NCBI RefSeq assembly: GCF_009905375.1 | Contig: NC_133647.1 | Location: 76,388,671 to 76,452,670 of the forward strand | Direction: 5' to 3' | Length of the DNA: 64,000 nt | Origin: Apium graveolens | Lineage: Eukaryota; Streptophyta; Magnoliopsida; Apiales; Apiaceae | In this document: piece by piece, positions 31,140 to 42,273 of the stretch | How the letters are laid out: the number at the start of each line of letters is the position of its first letter | Numbering within the stretch: the stretch's first letter is position 1 | The notes under the pieces: model-generated | Told to the model about the DNA's origin: nothing | Database searches by the model: none | What the model saw: the letters and a program-made list of their open reading frames with translations, nothing else | Position numbers and translations under genes: made by a program

Positions 31140-34100
31140 AAGTGTAAAAAAAGTTCTCTCAATCATTTTCAAGGTGCTCCTATAGTCTGAGAAAATGTGA
31201 TCTATTTCCTTAATTGTCTTGATTTCTTCCCAAGCTTCTTGTTGTTCTCTTCTATTTGATTTTGGAGTTGTCTGTGAAATTTATGTTCTTCAGCATTTGA
31301 TGAATCAAACTTTTCTTGCATTTCCAATAGAGTCTCATTGCTTGAGATGCTCAATTTGTCATCCAGCCTGAAGAATCTCCTAACACCCTTTTCATCCATG
31401 AATTCTACCAGCCAGTAAGACCTCAGGTGCACTCTATTTCCTGTGAAGGGAATTGATAGAGTCCTTGGAAGTGCATTTGAGGCTTTGGTACTCCTTAGTT
31501 CTTCTATCTTCTTTAGAATTATTCTTTTGGCAGTCACATTGAATCAAAATTTTTTCTTAAATGATGAGAAGATCTTTATCAAAATAGAACATTTTTCTTG
31601 AAGAATCTTGTGAATGGGCCATATGATCTCTTTCCCACCCTTGTATTTGAACACCAGTCTTTCAGGGAGATTCCTGTGAGCATCAATTGCTCTCATTTCT
31701 TCTAGTTCATCCATGTAGTGATTTATATCTGAAAACTCCTTGATGTCACAGATATATAGAAGATCTCTCTTATTGACAATTGGTTGAGTTGTGCTAATGG
31801 TTTTGGTTTTGAGTTTCACAGGCTTGACCTTCTTGATTGCTCCTGTCTCTATCTTCTTTAATTTTTTGAAGATTGGTAAATTAAGCTCAGGAAGAGGCAA
31901 ACTATCCTAGTCTATAGGCTCATCCTTGGGAACTATTAGCTCACCATGAAAGTTCTTTGTAGGATCCACCTTAAATTCATCCTGCACCACTGAGGGCTTG
32001 GATGTTTGAGTTTTAGATGTAGACTGGTTGGGAATGTAATCTTCCATCTTATCATCATTGAAGTCCAATCTTCTATTGGGAAGGTTTTTGTATCTTAACT
32101 TCCTTTTCTGTTGAGGTTCCTTTTGCATTTTCTAATCTTGATCTTCAGCTACCACAGGTTATTTTTCAGAAATCTCAGTTGCAGTTTTCATAGCTTGAAG
32201 CTTGGCTACTATAGCAGCTTGCTTTTTCTTCTGTTTGAGCTTTTTAGCATCCAAAGCAGCTTGCTTCTTTTCTTGCTTGATTCTCTCCTTTTCTTCCTTC
32301 TTGGCTTCTGCAAACTGAGGGTGTCCAGCCACCACATAGATTTCTTTCCCATTCCTGTAGATATTAGCAATTCTTTTCTTTAGCACAGAGTCAGTTGGAT
32401 CTTTGAAGAATACAATGGACCTTTCCAACAACTTCTTTTTATCTGGTCTTGAAGTCTCAAACATAAGGTCCAAGGGATTCTTGTCAGATGATTTTGGATA
32501 ATTTCTTTTGGGCTTCAAAACCAATTTGGCTTTTGGAGACTTTATACATGAAGGTTGACCCTTTTCCAAATTACCCAGACTTATTTCATTTACAGAAATT
32601 TATCTCAATTGTGAGAAGTGAGAAAAGACCTTATCTTTCTTTTCAATTGGACCAAATTTCTTTTCTACCTCTTCATCAATTTTCTTCCATTTGTCATCTA
32701 GTTCCTTCTCAACTACTGCAACATCAAACTTCTTGAATTTTTCATTTGATTCCAACTTAGCAGCTGTTATCTGGATCAGATCAATGTTGTTCAAGACTGG
32801 TGGCTTAGGAAAAGTAATTTTTGGCACAATTACTTGACTGACTTGTATGTCAAGCACATTCTCCCCTCACTTGTTGGCTCCTCTTGGCTAACTGGAATAA
32901 TTGAGTTTTCTCCCCCTTTCTGTTAGCATCAAGTTGAGTGGAGGTAGATGTCTGTGCAGCTAAGTTGAGTGGAGGTAAAAGCCACTAGCTTTTGAAGCAA
33001 CTAAGTTTGTTGAGCTTGATGTAAATGGATTGTAGTAATGGAAGCTTCCAAGGTTTTAAGTCTTGTGTCCAAGGAGTCCACTTTGCTAGCTAGATTATAG
33101 TTTTTCCTTAGTTTTCTGTTGATGTCAAGCATGGTAGTGTTGGGAAATTTAGCATCCAGTATCTTAGAAACATCCTTTTTGACTTGATCAATTTCTGTTT
33201 TAATTGTAGTGCCATCCAGATTGTGTTGAAGAGATTGAATTTGGTGCAGTTGAAAAGAATTGAGATGTGCTTGAAGAAGCTTCTTGGTGTTGGCATTTGT
33301 TGTAGCTTGAAGAGCTGTTTGAGTTTGTTGAATGACATGAAAGAGAGTAGACTTAAAGTGTTGGTCATCACATTCTTTGGAAAACACCCAAGATGGATTG
33401 TTTGACCTGGAGCTAGGGCCTGCTTCTCCCCCTATATTCATAAACTCTTCATCATCATCATCTTCATTCCCAAATATGTCTTCAGAACCACCAGGTCCAT
33501 AATCAACATCATCACCATCTATGGGTTGCATGGCGGAGATGGCATCTTTGGCTCTTTGTATGGAGGCCGTTGTATGCACCAAAGTTAGCATTCTTTTAGC
33601 AGCCATATTGTCCTATTCAGCTAGAACTTGATAAGCTGAAACAGGATGAGTAAATGCCTCAGCTTCATAAGAAACAAAATCTAAGATAGCTTGATATTCT
33701 TGCCGAATTAGTTGTTTCTTTTCAGCCTCATTGACATCCATTAACTCACTTACAATGGGCTCTTCCCGAATTTCAGTACTTGCATTTCTCTCATTTTCTC
33801 TATATTCTTGCATCAAGGGCTCCCCTTGGATCACCACCCTCAAACCCTCACCTTCACCTACTAAGGTGGAACTCCCCTTACTCACTTTTTCCAGGCTGGA
33901 AGAAATAGCCTGCATATTTTCTCTTTTTTCCTCTCCTTTTGCCTGAGAGCAACTCAGCCTCTCACTCTGTTCACTCCCTTCCCTCAATCCTAGGAGTGAT
34001 TGCATAACAACTAGCTCATCTATACTTGTAACAATTATTGAAAATTCAGCTTGTGTAGAGAGTACCGTGGTGTAGAGAGTACCGACATATGAGGACCATC

Positions 34101-34686
34101 CATCGGGGTAGTAATTAGGATAGTCGATGGATGACTACTGTTAGGAACATCCGTCGGTATACAATCACCAGCCAACGGATGAACAATATACATCGGAATA
34201 GAATAAATGATAGAGTATGGAGTAGAAACTACTATGGACTCTGTGCAGATTGATGCTCACTTGTACTGAGTTTTAGCTTCTTCCACAGAGTTAAGGAAGG
34301 AGAATCAGGGATTGATGTGTGAATCATCTCCACATCCAGAGAATTGGTGGGAGAGTTTTGTGTGTTTGGTACTTCTATTATTAAAGATTTTGGTTGTGAC
34401 TCTACATTTATTGGAGTCACATCAAACTGAGTTTGAGAAGGTGCAGTGACTGAGTCTTTAGCTGCAGTTTGCACTGTGTGTGATCCCTGTGCATCCCCAA
34501 GTTTTCTAGATTTCTTCTTACTTGTATAAGTTTGGGGTGAGTTTGTGTCCCTAGCCCTTTTGACCTGTGCTCCTGGTTGGGAGCTTGTTTCAATAGTAGC
34601 ATCCATTTGAGAGGATGAAACTAGAGATGTACTAATTTCCTTATTAAGCACCACGGTTTCCTTAGCAGAAGGTGAGCGCAACCGCA
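31140..34686 (-). pseudogene. Env-like accessory ORF of element F, N-terminally truncated
   Basis: Homologue of B's env-like ORF along residues from about 370 onward: KKSRKLGDAQGSH (about 34520), the region around 34005-33613 (LLGLREGSEQSERL), the coiled-coil part (about 33120-33020), the HPQFAEAKKEEK helix (about 32320-32285), the segment before and after the stop at 31909-31907, and the C-terminal domain (HLRSYWLVEFMDEKGVRRFF, about 31430-31370). The approximately 370-residue N-terminal domain present in B is missing, because the sequence breaks at about 34687. Several stops and frameshifts occur (near 34010, 33607, 32860-32900, 32590, 32130, 31540). Five alternating motif sites at 34098-34197 mirror those of B. 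Confidence 0.82.
34098..34197. repeat. Alternating CATCCGTCGG-type sites in F's env-like ORF
   Basis: Sites at about 34098 (+), 34123 (-), 34146 (+), 34171 (-) and 34189 (+), with the same order and near-25-bp spacing as in B. Some differ by one base; 34171 carries the E-type variant CCAACGGATG. Confidence 0.75.
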
Positions 34687-34731
34687 CTGGTCTAGCGCGC
34701 GGCCGCGCTGGGGTCCCGAATCAAAAAAAAA
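34687..34731. other. GC-rich junction containing GCGGCCGC
   Basis: About 45 bp of very GC-rich sequence (GCGCGCGGCCGCGCTGGGG) in otherwise AT-rich DNA, exactly where F's env-like ORF stops aligning and the leader of the next ORF begins. Either the upstream part of the leader brought in with the Transposase_32-like ORF or a joining scar. Confidence 0.5.
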
Positions 34732-34899
34732 GCAGCAGTTTGTGAAGAAAAAATTGGGATTTTTAATAGAAAATCAATTTCCACCAAATTTTTACTCTTC
34801 CACATCCAAAATTTCCCTCTCCAAATCAGACCCATTATTCCCACTATTCCCATATTCAATTCCCACTTCTATTCCATATCTAATTCTCTTCTCACCTCC

Positions 34900-34907
34900 T
34901 ATATATA
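34900..34907 (+). promoter_or_regulatory. TATA box upstream of the chimeric gag ORF
   Basis: TATATATA in CTCC-TATATATA-CATACACG, about 100 bp before the ORF start, followed by a pyrimidine-rich leader (TTCTCTCTCAAACAC). Reads as an ordinary plant core promoter and 5' UTR. Confidence 0.5.
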
Positions 34908-35003
34908 CATACACGTATACACAAACTTCTCCACCACTTCACAAATTCTCAAACACAATTCTCTCTCAAACACTTAACTTTTATTCTCTCTTATTCAATC
35001 CCA

Positions 35004-36230
35004 ACGGCACCCAAGAGACAAAGAACTCAAGTAAGTAGCAGCACCACCTATTCTTCTAGTGCAGGTGGTGTGTGGCTGAGGTTTTCAACTTCCGAGGCTG
35101 AAGCGGAGTACACGAGGCTTATCTCGAATCCTATAGCGAAGAAGCGAGGGTTTCTGCCATCAGGGAAGGATGGTAAGTTATTGGAGATGATTCTGGAGAT
35201 GTGTTGGGTTCCTTTTTGCGAGGCACCCGCTGTTGTGCCCATGAGTGATGTTAGAGAGTTCTATGCTAATGCAAAGGTGGAGAAGAATGGCTTCACTGTG
35301 GTTAGGGGGATGACTGTGGAGTATAGTGCTGATGCGATTAGGATGGTGATTGAGCAGCCCGCGAGGAAGCCTGGTCAGGACACTTGGAACGCTTAGACTC
35401 CGGAGGACTTTGATCTGGATCTGATTGTTGCTACTTCGTGTGTGCCTGAGACTCATTGGAAGTTCAAGAGGGGCACGACTGATTATTCCACATTCCCTGC
35501 CTCATGCATGAACAGGTTTGCAAGTGCTTGGAATTCGTTTATCTGTGCTAACATCATGCCATCTTCTCATGTGCATGAGATTACTGTGGAGCATGCTCGT
35601 CTGTTGTGGGGTATTCTTCGGGGGATTATGCGGATCTTGGGATGGTTATTTACCAGGGTATTTTGAGGTTCTTGAGAGGGGGTACTACGGGTTTTATACC
35701 CTATGCATCCATTGTGACGAAGCCGTGCGTGGAAATAGGTGTTCATTGGCCTGCACGCAGCTCTAGCTTCCCAGTGCTCCTATCGACATTTCTACACTAT
35801 TGAGCATGACTGAGTGGTATGGTGGCAAGCCTGATCCTAAGGGGCTTGGTTATTCTTATGATCATTTTCTAGGTGGACGGCCAGCTCCTCAGTCATATGC
35901 GGGTGGCACGACGCAGGCGAGCAAGGCAGCTTGGAGAGTTGAGTTGGGTGAGGCTGGTCCATCACAGCAGCAGCAGGAGGAGGAAGCAGGAGCAGATATT
36001 GGAGTTGGTTTGAGCATGACGCAGTATAGGCGTTTAGCGAGGAGGATGGATGCGATGCATGACATCCATAGTTGGTTTGCACGTGATCTCACCCAGGCAC
36101 TAGGGACTGCTTTCAGAGCCACATGTGTTGACATCCAGTGGCCAGTATTTAGTGAGGACTCCATATATCCACCTCCAGACACGCCTGACACTCCACCCGT
36201 TGAGGGTGATGATACTGATGATTCATCATC
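35004..36230 (+). pseudogene. Plant-transposon-protein (Transposase_32-like) ORF
   Basis: The frame opens at 35004 where an ATG is expected but ACG is found, giving APKRQRT next, the usual N-terminus of this plant family. Domain hallmarks: AKKRGFLPSGKDGKLLEM, VREFYANAKVEKNGFTVVRG, VEYSADAIRMVIEQPARKPG, FKRGTTDYSTF, NRFASAWNSFICANIMPSSH and ITVEHARLLWGIL, followed by a Gln/Glu-rich tail (about 35964-35990). A TAG at about 35395 and a frameshift near 35620-35640 interrupt it. The 'putative plant transposon protein' domain is widespread in plant retroelements and of unknown biochemistry. Here it runs in frame into the Sirevirus gag zinc-knuckle region at about 36215-36250. Confidence 0.8.
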
Positions 36231-37749
36231 AAATCCTGATGATGATACTGATTTTGAAATTGATGAGAACGTGACAGATTTTGATGTCATGCAAATGGCT
36301 ACATTGCTAGTTAAGGGCTTCAAGAGGATGCAATTCAGGAAGTCTCAGAAGAAAAGAAGTTTCAGGATGAAGTTCACTGGAGGGGAAAAGAAGTCGTCTG
36401 GAAAAAGAGAAGGAAAAGAATCTAAAGCTGGAAAAGTCGACAGGTCAAAAATCAAGTGCTACAACTGTGATGAACCTGGTCACTTTGCTACGGAGTGCAA
36501 AAAGACAAAGCATGACAAAGGGAAGAACAAAGCCTTGATTACCTCAAGCAAGGATTGGATGGACTTCACTGATTCTGAAAATGAAGAAACATGCTATGCA
36601 CTGATGGCTAGCTTTGATGCTCCTGCTTCCTCTGATTCTAAGGTATTAACTTTTTTCTTCTCTTAACTTTTTTCTTCTCTTTTGATACTGAAGATATATC
36701 TGAACTAAATCTATTCTTAAGTCTCTCCATGGAAATTTTAAAAATAAGATTCTAGAGAACAATAGACTGTTAACTCAAGATGAAAACTTAAAATCTAGGA
36801 ATGATCAGTTGGAGTCTGACTCGGTAAATCAGATTGAAATTCAGAGAGAATAAGAGAAAGCTAAACATACAACAAAGATACTAGAAGCTAAGTATAGTAT
36901 GTTAGAGAATGAATTAGAAAACGAGAGGAAAACCCTTAAAGCCTAGACTGTTTCAGGAAAAAGGTTCATGAGATGATCTCTAAGAAAAACTGGAAAGAGT
37001 GTCTTGGTTATGTAGATGGAGTTAATGATGTTGACACTGAAAATAAAACTACCCTTAAGACTCCTGTTAAGTTTATCTCTTCAGAAGCTGATGAACCCAA
37101 ATCTATTTTTGAAAAGGGTTCAACATCAGCATCCCAAGAAAAGTCAGTAAGTGATAAATCTCAAAGAAAGGAAAACAAGGAAACCATTAAGACTGTTAAG
37201 AAATAAAAGAACATAGGACTTTTGTCTAAAAGACAATTGAAAAAGAAATTATATGAGGTTACTAACAAACCTCAAGTTAAAAGTCCTAAAAGAAACAGGA
37301 ATGGTAAGCAAGGTATTTCTAAGGATTCTAATTATAAGTTTGTTCACAATGCTCCTAGAAATCCTTATTTTAACTGTGGTAATACTAATCATCTTGCTAT
37401 TGATTGCAGGAGGAGTAAGAAAATGAAAACTGATATTCCTGAGTCTGATGTTAGGGGTAGATCAGTATTTTATAAACCACAAAATCTTTATTTTCATTGT
37501 GGTAGTAGTTGGCATTCAATTTACACTTGTAGTTATTATCATAAGCTGTATCACAACTATTATGAACCTTTGCCTAAATTCAATAAAACTTCTTATATGC
37601 TCAATTCTTCTAGTTATACTAGATCTACTTATGATAAGACAAATCCTGATAAGGGAAAAACTGTTAGAAGTGAGCCTGAATCACAAAGACTTAAGTTGTC
37701 CAAAAAGAGGGCCCAACAAGTGTGGGTCCTTAAAAATCCTTCTAATTAA
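36231..37749 (+). pseudogene. Element D gag, C-terminal half
   Basis: Continues the frame of the upstream ORF: a Sirevirus gag segment (ATLLVKGFKRMQFRKSQ), the zinc knuckle CYNCDEPGHFATEC (about 36460-36500) and MDFTDSENEETCYALMA. A 17-bp tandem duplication (36648-36664 and 36665-36681) shifts the frame. The coiled-coil part (36690-37206) has many stops. The two further Sirevirus knuckle-like motifs are at 37370-37410 and 37490-37530 (FNCGNTNHLAIDC, FHCGSSWHSIYTC), both with the first Cys replaced by Tyr. Nucleocapsid role in RNA packaging inferred from family. Confidence 0.85.
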
Positions 37750-37769
37750 TTACTATTCTGACTGCAGGG

Positions 37770-39290
37770 TAACAAGAAAAATACTTTTGTCTTGGATAGT
37801 GGATGTTTAGGACACATGACTGGAAATAAATCCCTGCTGTCAGATTTTGAAAAGAAGGATGACCCAGATGTATCTTATGGAGATGGAAATTTAGGACACA
37901 CTCTGGGATATGGCAACTTGATAATTGGAAAAGTAGCAATAAAGAATGTAGCTCTGGTGGAAGGACTGAAGCATAATCTACTAAGCATCAGTCAAATCAC
38001 TGAAAGAGGTTATCATGTGAAGTTGTTCACAACAAGTCAAAGAAGATTGTCTTGATGGGATATAGACATGGCAATATGTATGAAGCAAGACTACATGAAA
38101 GTCTTAAGCAAGAAGCTACTTGCCTTATCTTAAAGGCATCAGTAGATGAGAGCTGGAATTGGCACAAGAAACTCTCACATCTCAACTTCAATTCAATCAA
38201 TGAACTTGCAAAGAAGGAGCTAGTAAGAGGATTACCAAATATGTTATACTCATCTGATGGTCTTTGTAATACTTGTCAAAAGTCCAAGAAAAGAAGAGTA
38301 TCTTTCAAAAGTAAAATAGAATTCTCTATCACTGAGCCATATCATATGTTACACTTAGATCTCTTTGGACCAGTAAACATAATTTCTATCAACAAGAAAA
38401 GGTACACACTTGTAATTGTTGATGATTTCACTATATACACTTGGGTTTATTTTCTACACAGGGAGGATGAAACTCCAGAAATTCTTCTGGATCATATAAG
38501 GTAAATTGAGAATGGATCCATCTTTAAAGTGAAAATACTGAGAAGTGATAATGGCACTGAGTTCAAGAACTCAAAAATGGAGGAAGTCTGCAAGTACAAA
38601 GGCATACAACAACAATTCTCAGCTCCTGGCACACCCCAACAAAATGGTGTTGTTGAGAGAAAGAACAGAACCCTGATTGAAGCTGGAAGGACTCTGCTGG
38701 AAGAAGCAAAACTACCCACTTACTTCTGGGCTACTCCTTATCAGATGCTGAAAGAAAAGAAGCCCATTCTTAAACATTTTCATGTATTTGAATATAAGTG
38801 CTTTGTTCTGAGAACTCATACTGATCAGCTAGGAAAATTTGAATCAAAAGATGATGAAGGAATCCTTGTTAGTTACTTACCATCAAGAGCATACAGGGTT
38901 TTCAATCTGATAACAAATACTGTAGTTATCTCCATAAATATATCTTTTGATGATAAGAAGATTCCTGGTTTTGAAGAAGACTCTCATGAAAGTCTAATCT
39001 TTGCACATGAAAATGCACTGTTGGAATCTACATCAAACTCTAATGAACTGTCAATTACTGTGATCCAACTTCTGATACTCCTTCAGATTCTGAAGATGAT
39101 CATTGTACTAATGAACCTGCACATGTTGAGGGGGAGCAACAGCAAGGTTCAACTGATAGTACTAACACTGAAGAATCAACTCAAGGTTATTCTCAATCTG
39201 GTCATTCAGAATCCAATGCTGATTCAATATCAGACGGACACAGTCAAGTCCCAAAACTTCATCAGGAGATAACAACATTGATTCAGGGGG
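37770..39290 (+). pseudogene. Element D protease and integrase
   Basis: Protease active site VLDSGCLGHMTGN (about 37788-37828) and GLKHNLLSISQI; a frameshift at about 38050. The gag-pre-integrase zinc motif reads HKKLSHLNF ... CNTCQKSKKRR (38160-38300). The integrase core follows with its DDE residues visible: Asp in HLDLFGPV (about 38350), Asp in LRSDNGTEFKNS (about 38540) and Glu in NGVVERKNRT (about 38645). Nonsense at about 38502. After TYFWA (about 38733) a stretch of about 20-30 residues is missing and the frame resumes with TPYQMLKEKKPILKHFH. A Ser/Asn-rich linker runs to 39290. Confidence 0.9.
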
Positions 39291-39499
39291 AGCCTCAAAT
39301 GCATTTGATGAGGCATACAATTCAGGGGGAGCATCTAGCTCCAGAAGGACATTTCCTAGTGCCAGAAAATGGACTAAAGATCATACTCCTGATCTGATCA
39401 TTGGAATTCCTGATGAAGGTGTAAAGATAAGGAGTGCAACTCAAAATGAATGTTTGTATCACAATCTACTTTCAAAAGAAGAGCCAAAGAAAGTAGAAG

Positions 39500-40990
39500 A
39501 TGCACTCAAGGATGCATATTAGTTCATAGCTATGCAAGAAGAGTTGAATGAGTTCGAAAGAAATAAAGTATGGAAGCTGGTGCCTAGACCTAAAAATAGG
39601 TCAATTGTAGGCACAAAGTGGGTCTTCAAAAATAAGACTGATTCTGATGGAACCATTGTCAGAAACAAGGCAATATTGATGGCTAAAGGATATTCCCAAC
39701 AGGAAGGCATTGACTATGATGAAACATTTGCTCCTGTTGCTAGGCTGAAAGCAATCATAATTTTCTTGGCATATGCTGCAGACAATAAATTTAAAGTCTT
39801 TCAGATGGATGTCAAGAATGCATTTCTCAATGGAGAACTTGAAGAGGAAGTCTATGTTGAACAGACACTAGATTTTGTGGATCCTAAATATCCTGATTAT
39901 GTTTATAGACTTGATAAAGCACTCTATGGACTAAAGCAAGTACCTAGGGCATGGTATGACACTTGCTCAATTTTTGCTTGAAAGTGGATTCAAAAGAGGT
40001 ATAATAGGTAAAACTTTATTTTATTTGAATCAAGGTAAAGATCTGCTTTTAGTTCAAATTTATGTGGATGATATCATTTTTGGATCAACTAATCAAAAAC
40101 TGTGTGATAAGTACTCAAAGTTGATGCAATCAAGATATCAAATGAGCATGATGGGAGAGATGAGTTACTTCTTGGGATTGCAAATTAAATATAATGATAA
40201 TGGTGTCTACATTAATCAGTCAAAGTACATAAAAAATCTGTTGAAAAGGTTTTGATATGCAAGAAAGTGCAACTGTAACTACTCCTATGGCAACTGCTAC
40301 AAAGCTTGATCATCATGAAGGTACAACAGTTGATGTCACAAACTACAGAGGTATTATTGGTTCTCTTTTGTACCTAACGGCTAGTAGGCCAGACATTATA
40401 TTTGCCACCTATTTGTGTGTAAGATTTTAGGCAAATCCTAGGGAGCCACATCTTATTGCAGTGAAGAGAATCTTCAGATTCCTCAAGGGTATTGGTATGC
40501 AAGGGAAGTTGATTTCGGATTATGTGGATATTCGAACGCTGACTTTGTTGGCTGCAAGATAGACAGGAAGAGTACATCTGGGAGCTATCAGTTTTTGGGA
40601 GGCAGATTAGTCTCATGGTTCAGTAAAAAATAGAAATCCATTTCTACTTCAACTGCTGAGGCTGAATATATTGCAGCTGAGAGTTGCTATGCTCAGTTGT
40701 TATGGATGAGATATCAGCTCATGGACTATGGATTATCATTTTCTACAATTCCTATTTATTATGATAATCAAAGTGCTATTGCTATGACAGGAAACCCAGT
40801 GCAACACTCTCTTACTAAACATATCAGCATCAGATATCACTTTATGAGAGAGCATGTCATGGAAGGTACGATTGAGCTTCATTTTGTTCCTACTGATCAG
40901 CAGCTGGCTGATATCTTTACAAAGCCATTACCTGAAGCAACATTTATAAAGCTTGTCAATGAACTTGGTATGGTTAGTTGGGACATATAA
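39500..40990 (+). pseudogene. Element D reverse transcriptase and RNase H
   Basis: RT begins with [19 protein letters not shown] (about 39570) and has [40 protein letters not shown] and [13 protein letters not shown]; a frameshift at about 39960 follows. The catalytic box IYVDDIIFGSTN is at about 40060-40095. Another frameshift at about 40250 precedes the degenerate connection domain (TPMATATKLDHHEG, SRPDIIFATYLC; stop at about 40427). RNase H ends with YYDNQSAIAMTGNPVQHSL, KHISIRYHFMREHV and LADIFTKPLPE (40755-40990), closing at TAA 40988-40990. Copia-type pol order (integrase before RT) is confirmed. Confidence 0.92.
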
Positions 40991-41378
40991 TTTCTTTTAA
41001 ATTTATATTTGATCAAATCCTGATGTATATTGATCAAATCCTGATATGTCCTAATTGTTGTTCAAGATATTAAGCTGGGAATTTTTAATGTATTTTATTA
41101 TATGCATAATAAATTAAGTGAATTTATTTGTTAAATGTGCATGTATGAATATATACCATTATCATCATTGCAAATTAGTCTAGGGAGACGCACTTTAATA
41201 AGATATTTTTTTGGTTAGATAATTAAGTTAACTCTGCACTTAATAATTAAGCAGACCCCTAGTCTTTTGATATTCCCCCTCTCTCGGATATTTAAACCAT
41301 CATTCTCATCAAGTCCAATCATATATTCACATCACTCAACTCTCAACTCTCTCTTTCTTGTTCTCCTCTCCCACAAAA
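40991..41378 (+). other. Spacer between pol and small ORF, with promoter-like end
   Basis: Starts with two direct copies of GATCAAATCCTGAT (41011 and 41032). AT-rich middle. Near the end a TATA-like box (41289-41296) and a CT-rich leader (41338-41375) precede the ATG at 41379. Confidence 0.5.
41289..41296 (+). promoter_or_regulatory. TATA-like box before the small ORF
   Basis: TATTTAAA in CTCGGA-TATTTAAA-CCATC, about 90 bp upstream of the ATG, followed by TCTCAACTCTCTCTTTCTTG. Looks like a separate core promoter inside the retrotransposon. Confidence 0.4.
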
Positions 41379-41675
41379 ATGGTTCAATACAATCTGTTCA
41401 TGAACTATGAAACCTTTAATGTGGAGTTTAGCTGCGAAGATTGGTACTAGGAATGGTACATCACTGCCATTCCCAATGAAGTATGGAACTGGGTTCCACA
41501 GGAGATCACGACGCATCTCCTGTTCTTCGAAATGGATTATCGCCTCCATCTTGATCACTTGGAGGAAGAAAGATGAGAAGCTCTTCATCAGCAGATACAG
41601 ATCATTCATCTTGCTGTACTGTTTATGCAAAGCAGGAGGAACAACAAACTGCAACAGCCTTGTCTCTTCGACTAA
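41379..41675 (+). pseudogene. Small extra ORF between pol and env-like ORF of element D
   Basis: Frame from ATG 41379 (CCCACAAAAATGG, good plant start context) to TAA 41673-41675, 98 codons. It reads MVQYNLFMNYETFNVEFSC, later VWNWVPQEITTHLLFFEMD and HLDHLEEER, then a helical segment (ALHQQIQIIHLAVLFMQ). Two in-frame stops (TAG at codon 24, TGA at codon 66) can each be explained by one C-to-T change (CAG, CGA). The longer open frames overlapping here on either strand (41407-41700 +, 41343-41654 -) look less protein-like and lack the leader. I do not recognise a domain. Confidence 0.5.
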
Positions 41676-42273
41676 GGCTGTTGATGTTCTTCTCTATTAG
41701 ACTAGGATTTTTTTATAATCACCTCTGCATATAATAAAAATTTCATGAAATATACTATCTTGAACTATTAATGAAATTCTGTTTGTTTTGCTTACAAGAC
41801 CTAATAAATGTTCCTTAGTTGTGTATGTATGTGCTCCTTTTTAATTATAGCCTGTTAATCTCTAAATCACACAATTAACATGTATCTTTTGATGATTCTT
41901 GAGATTAAAATTGTGGTTTTCTGATAAGCTTGAGTTGTTTTGACAAATACTGATGAATTTGAATCGACAAATCCTGACAGATAAGAGGTTCCGAATACTG
42001 ATGACAGGTCAGCATGTTTTAATTTAGAATATTGTTGAAAAATAATTTCTGAATTGTTTAATGCTGAAAAGTTATTATCTTCTTAATTATTTTTTAAAAG
42101 TGGATAAATTGTTGAACAAATTTACACAGCAATTTATTGAAAGAGTTGTGCGTCTTTTGTTGCTAGTTCCGCACATTACTCCACTTTCCAATCCTATTCT
42201 TCAGTAATTACCTTCTATCAGAAGTCTAATTCACTAAGCTTCCTTCTCTGTGTGTGTTACATACAACTAAGTT
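41676..42273 (+). other. Spacer before the env-like ORF
   Basis: AT-rich, no ORF. Contains several copies of an AAT(C/A)CTGATG word (41945, 41970, 41993) and a CT-rich stretch (42180-42250) that could be the 5' UTR of the env-like ORF. Confidence 0.5.

Larger units (their letters stand above)
26132..34686 (-). mobile_element. Sirevirus-like element F (3' part), interrupted by a solo LTR
   Basis: Minus-strand relative of B. The LTR (26132-26828 continuing at 30671-31002), polypurine tract (31018-31003) and env-like ORF (34686-31200) are present. The N-terminal third of that ORF, and all of pol, gag, primer site and 5' LTR, are missing. The break at about 34687 abuts the leader of element D's ORF. 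A 3837-bp gypsy solo LTR is inserted in the LTR with duplication CTTTC. Confidence 0.85.

Noticed and set aside
41407..41700. Plus-strand ORF of 97 codons and the overlapping minus-strand ORF 41343-41654
   Set aside because: The frame from ATG 41379, although it has two stops, has the leader, the better start context and more protein-like composition; I treat the longer open frames as shadows.
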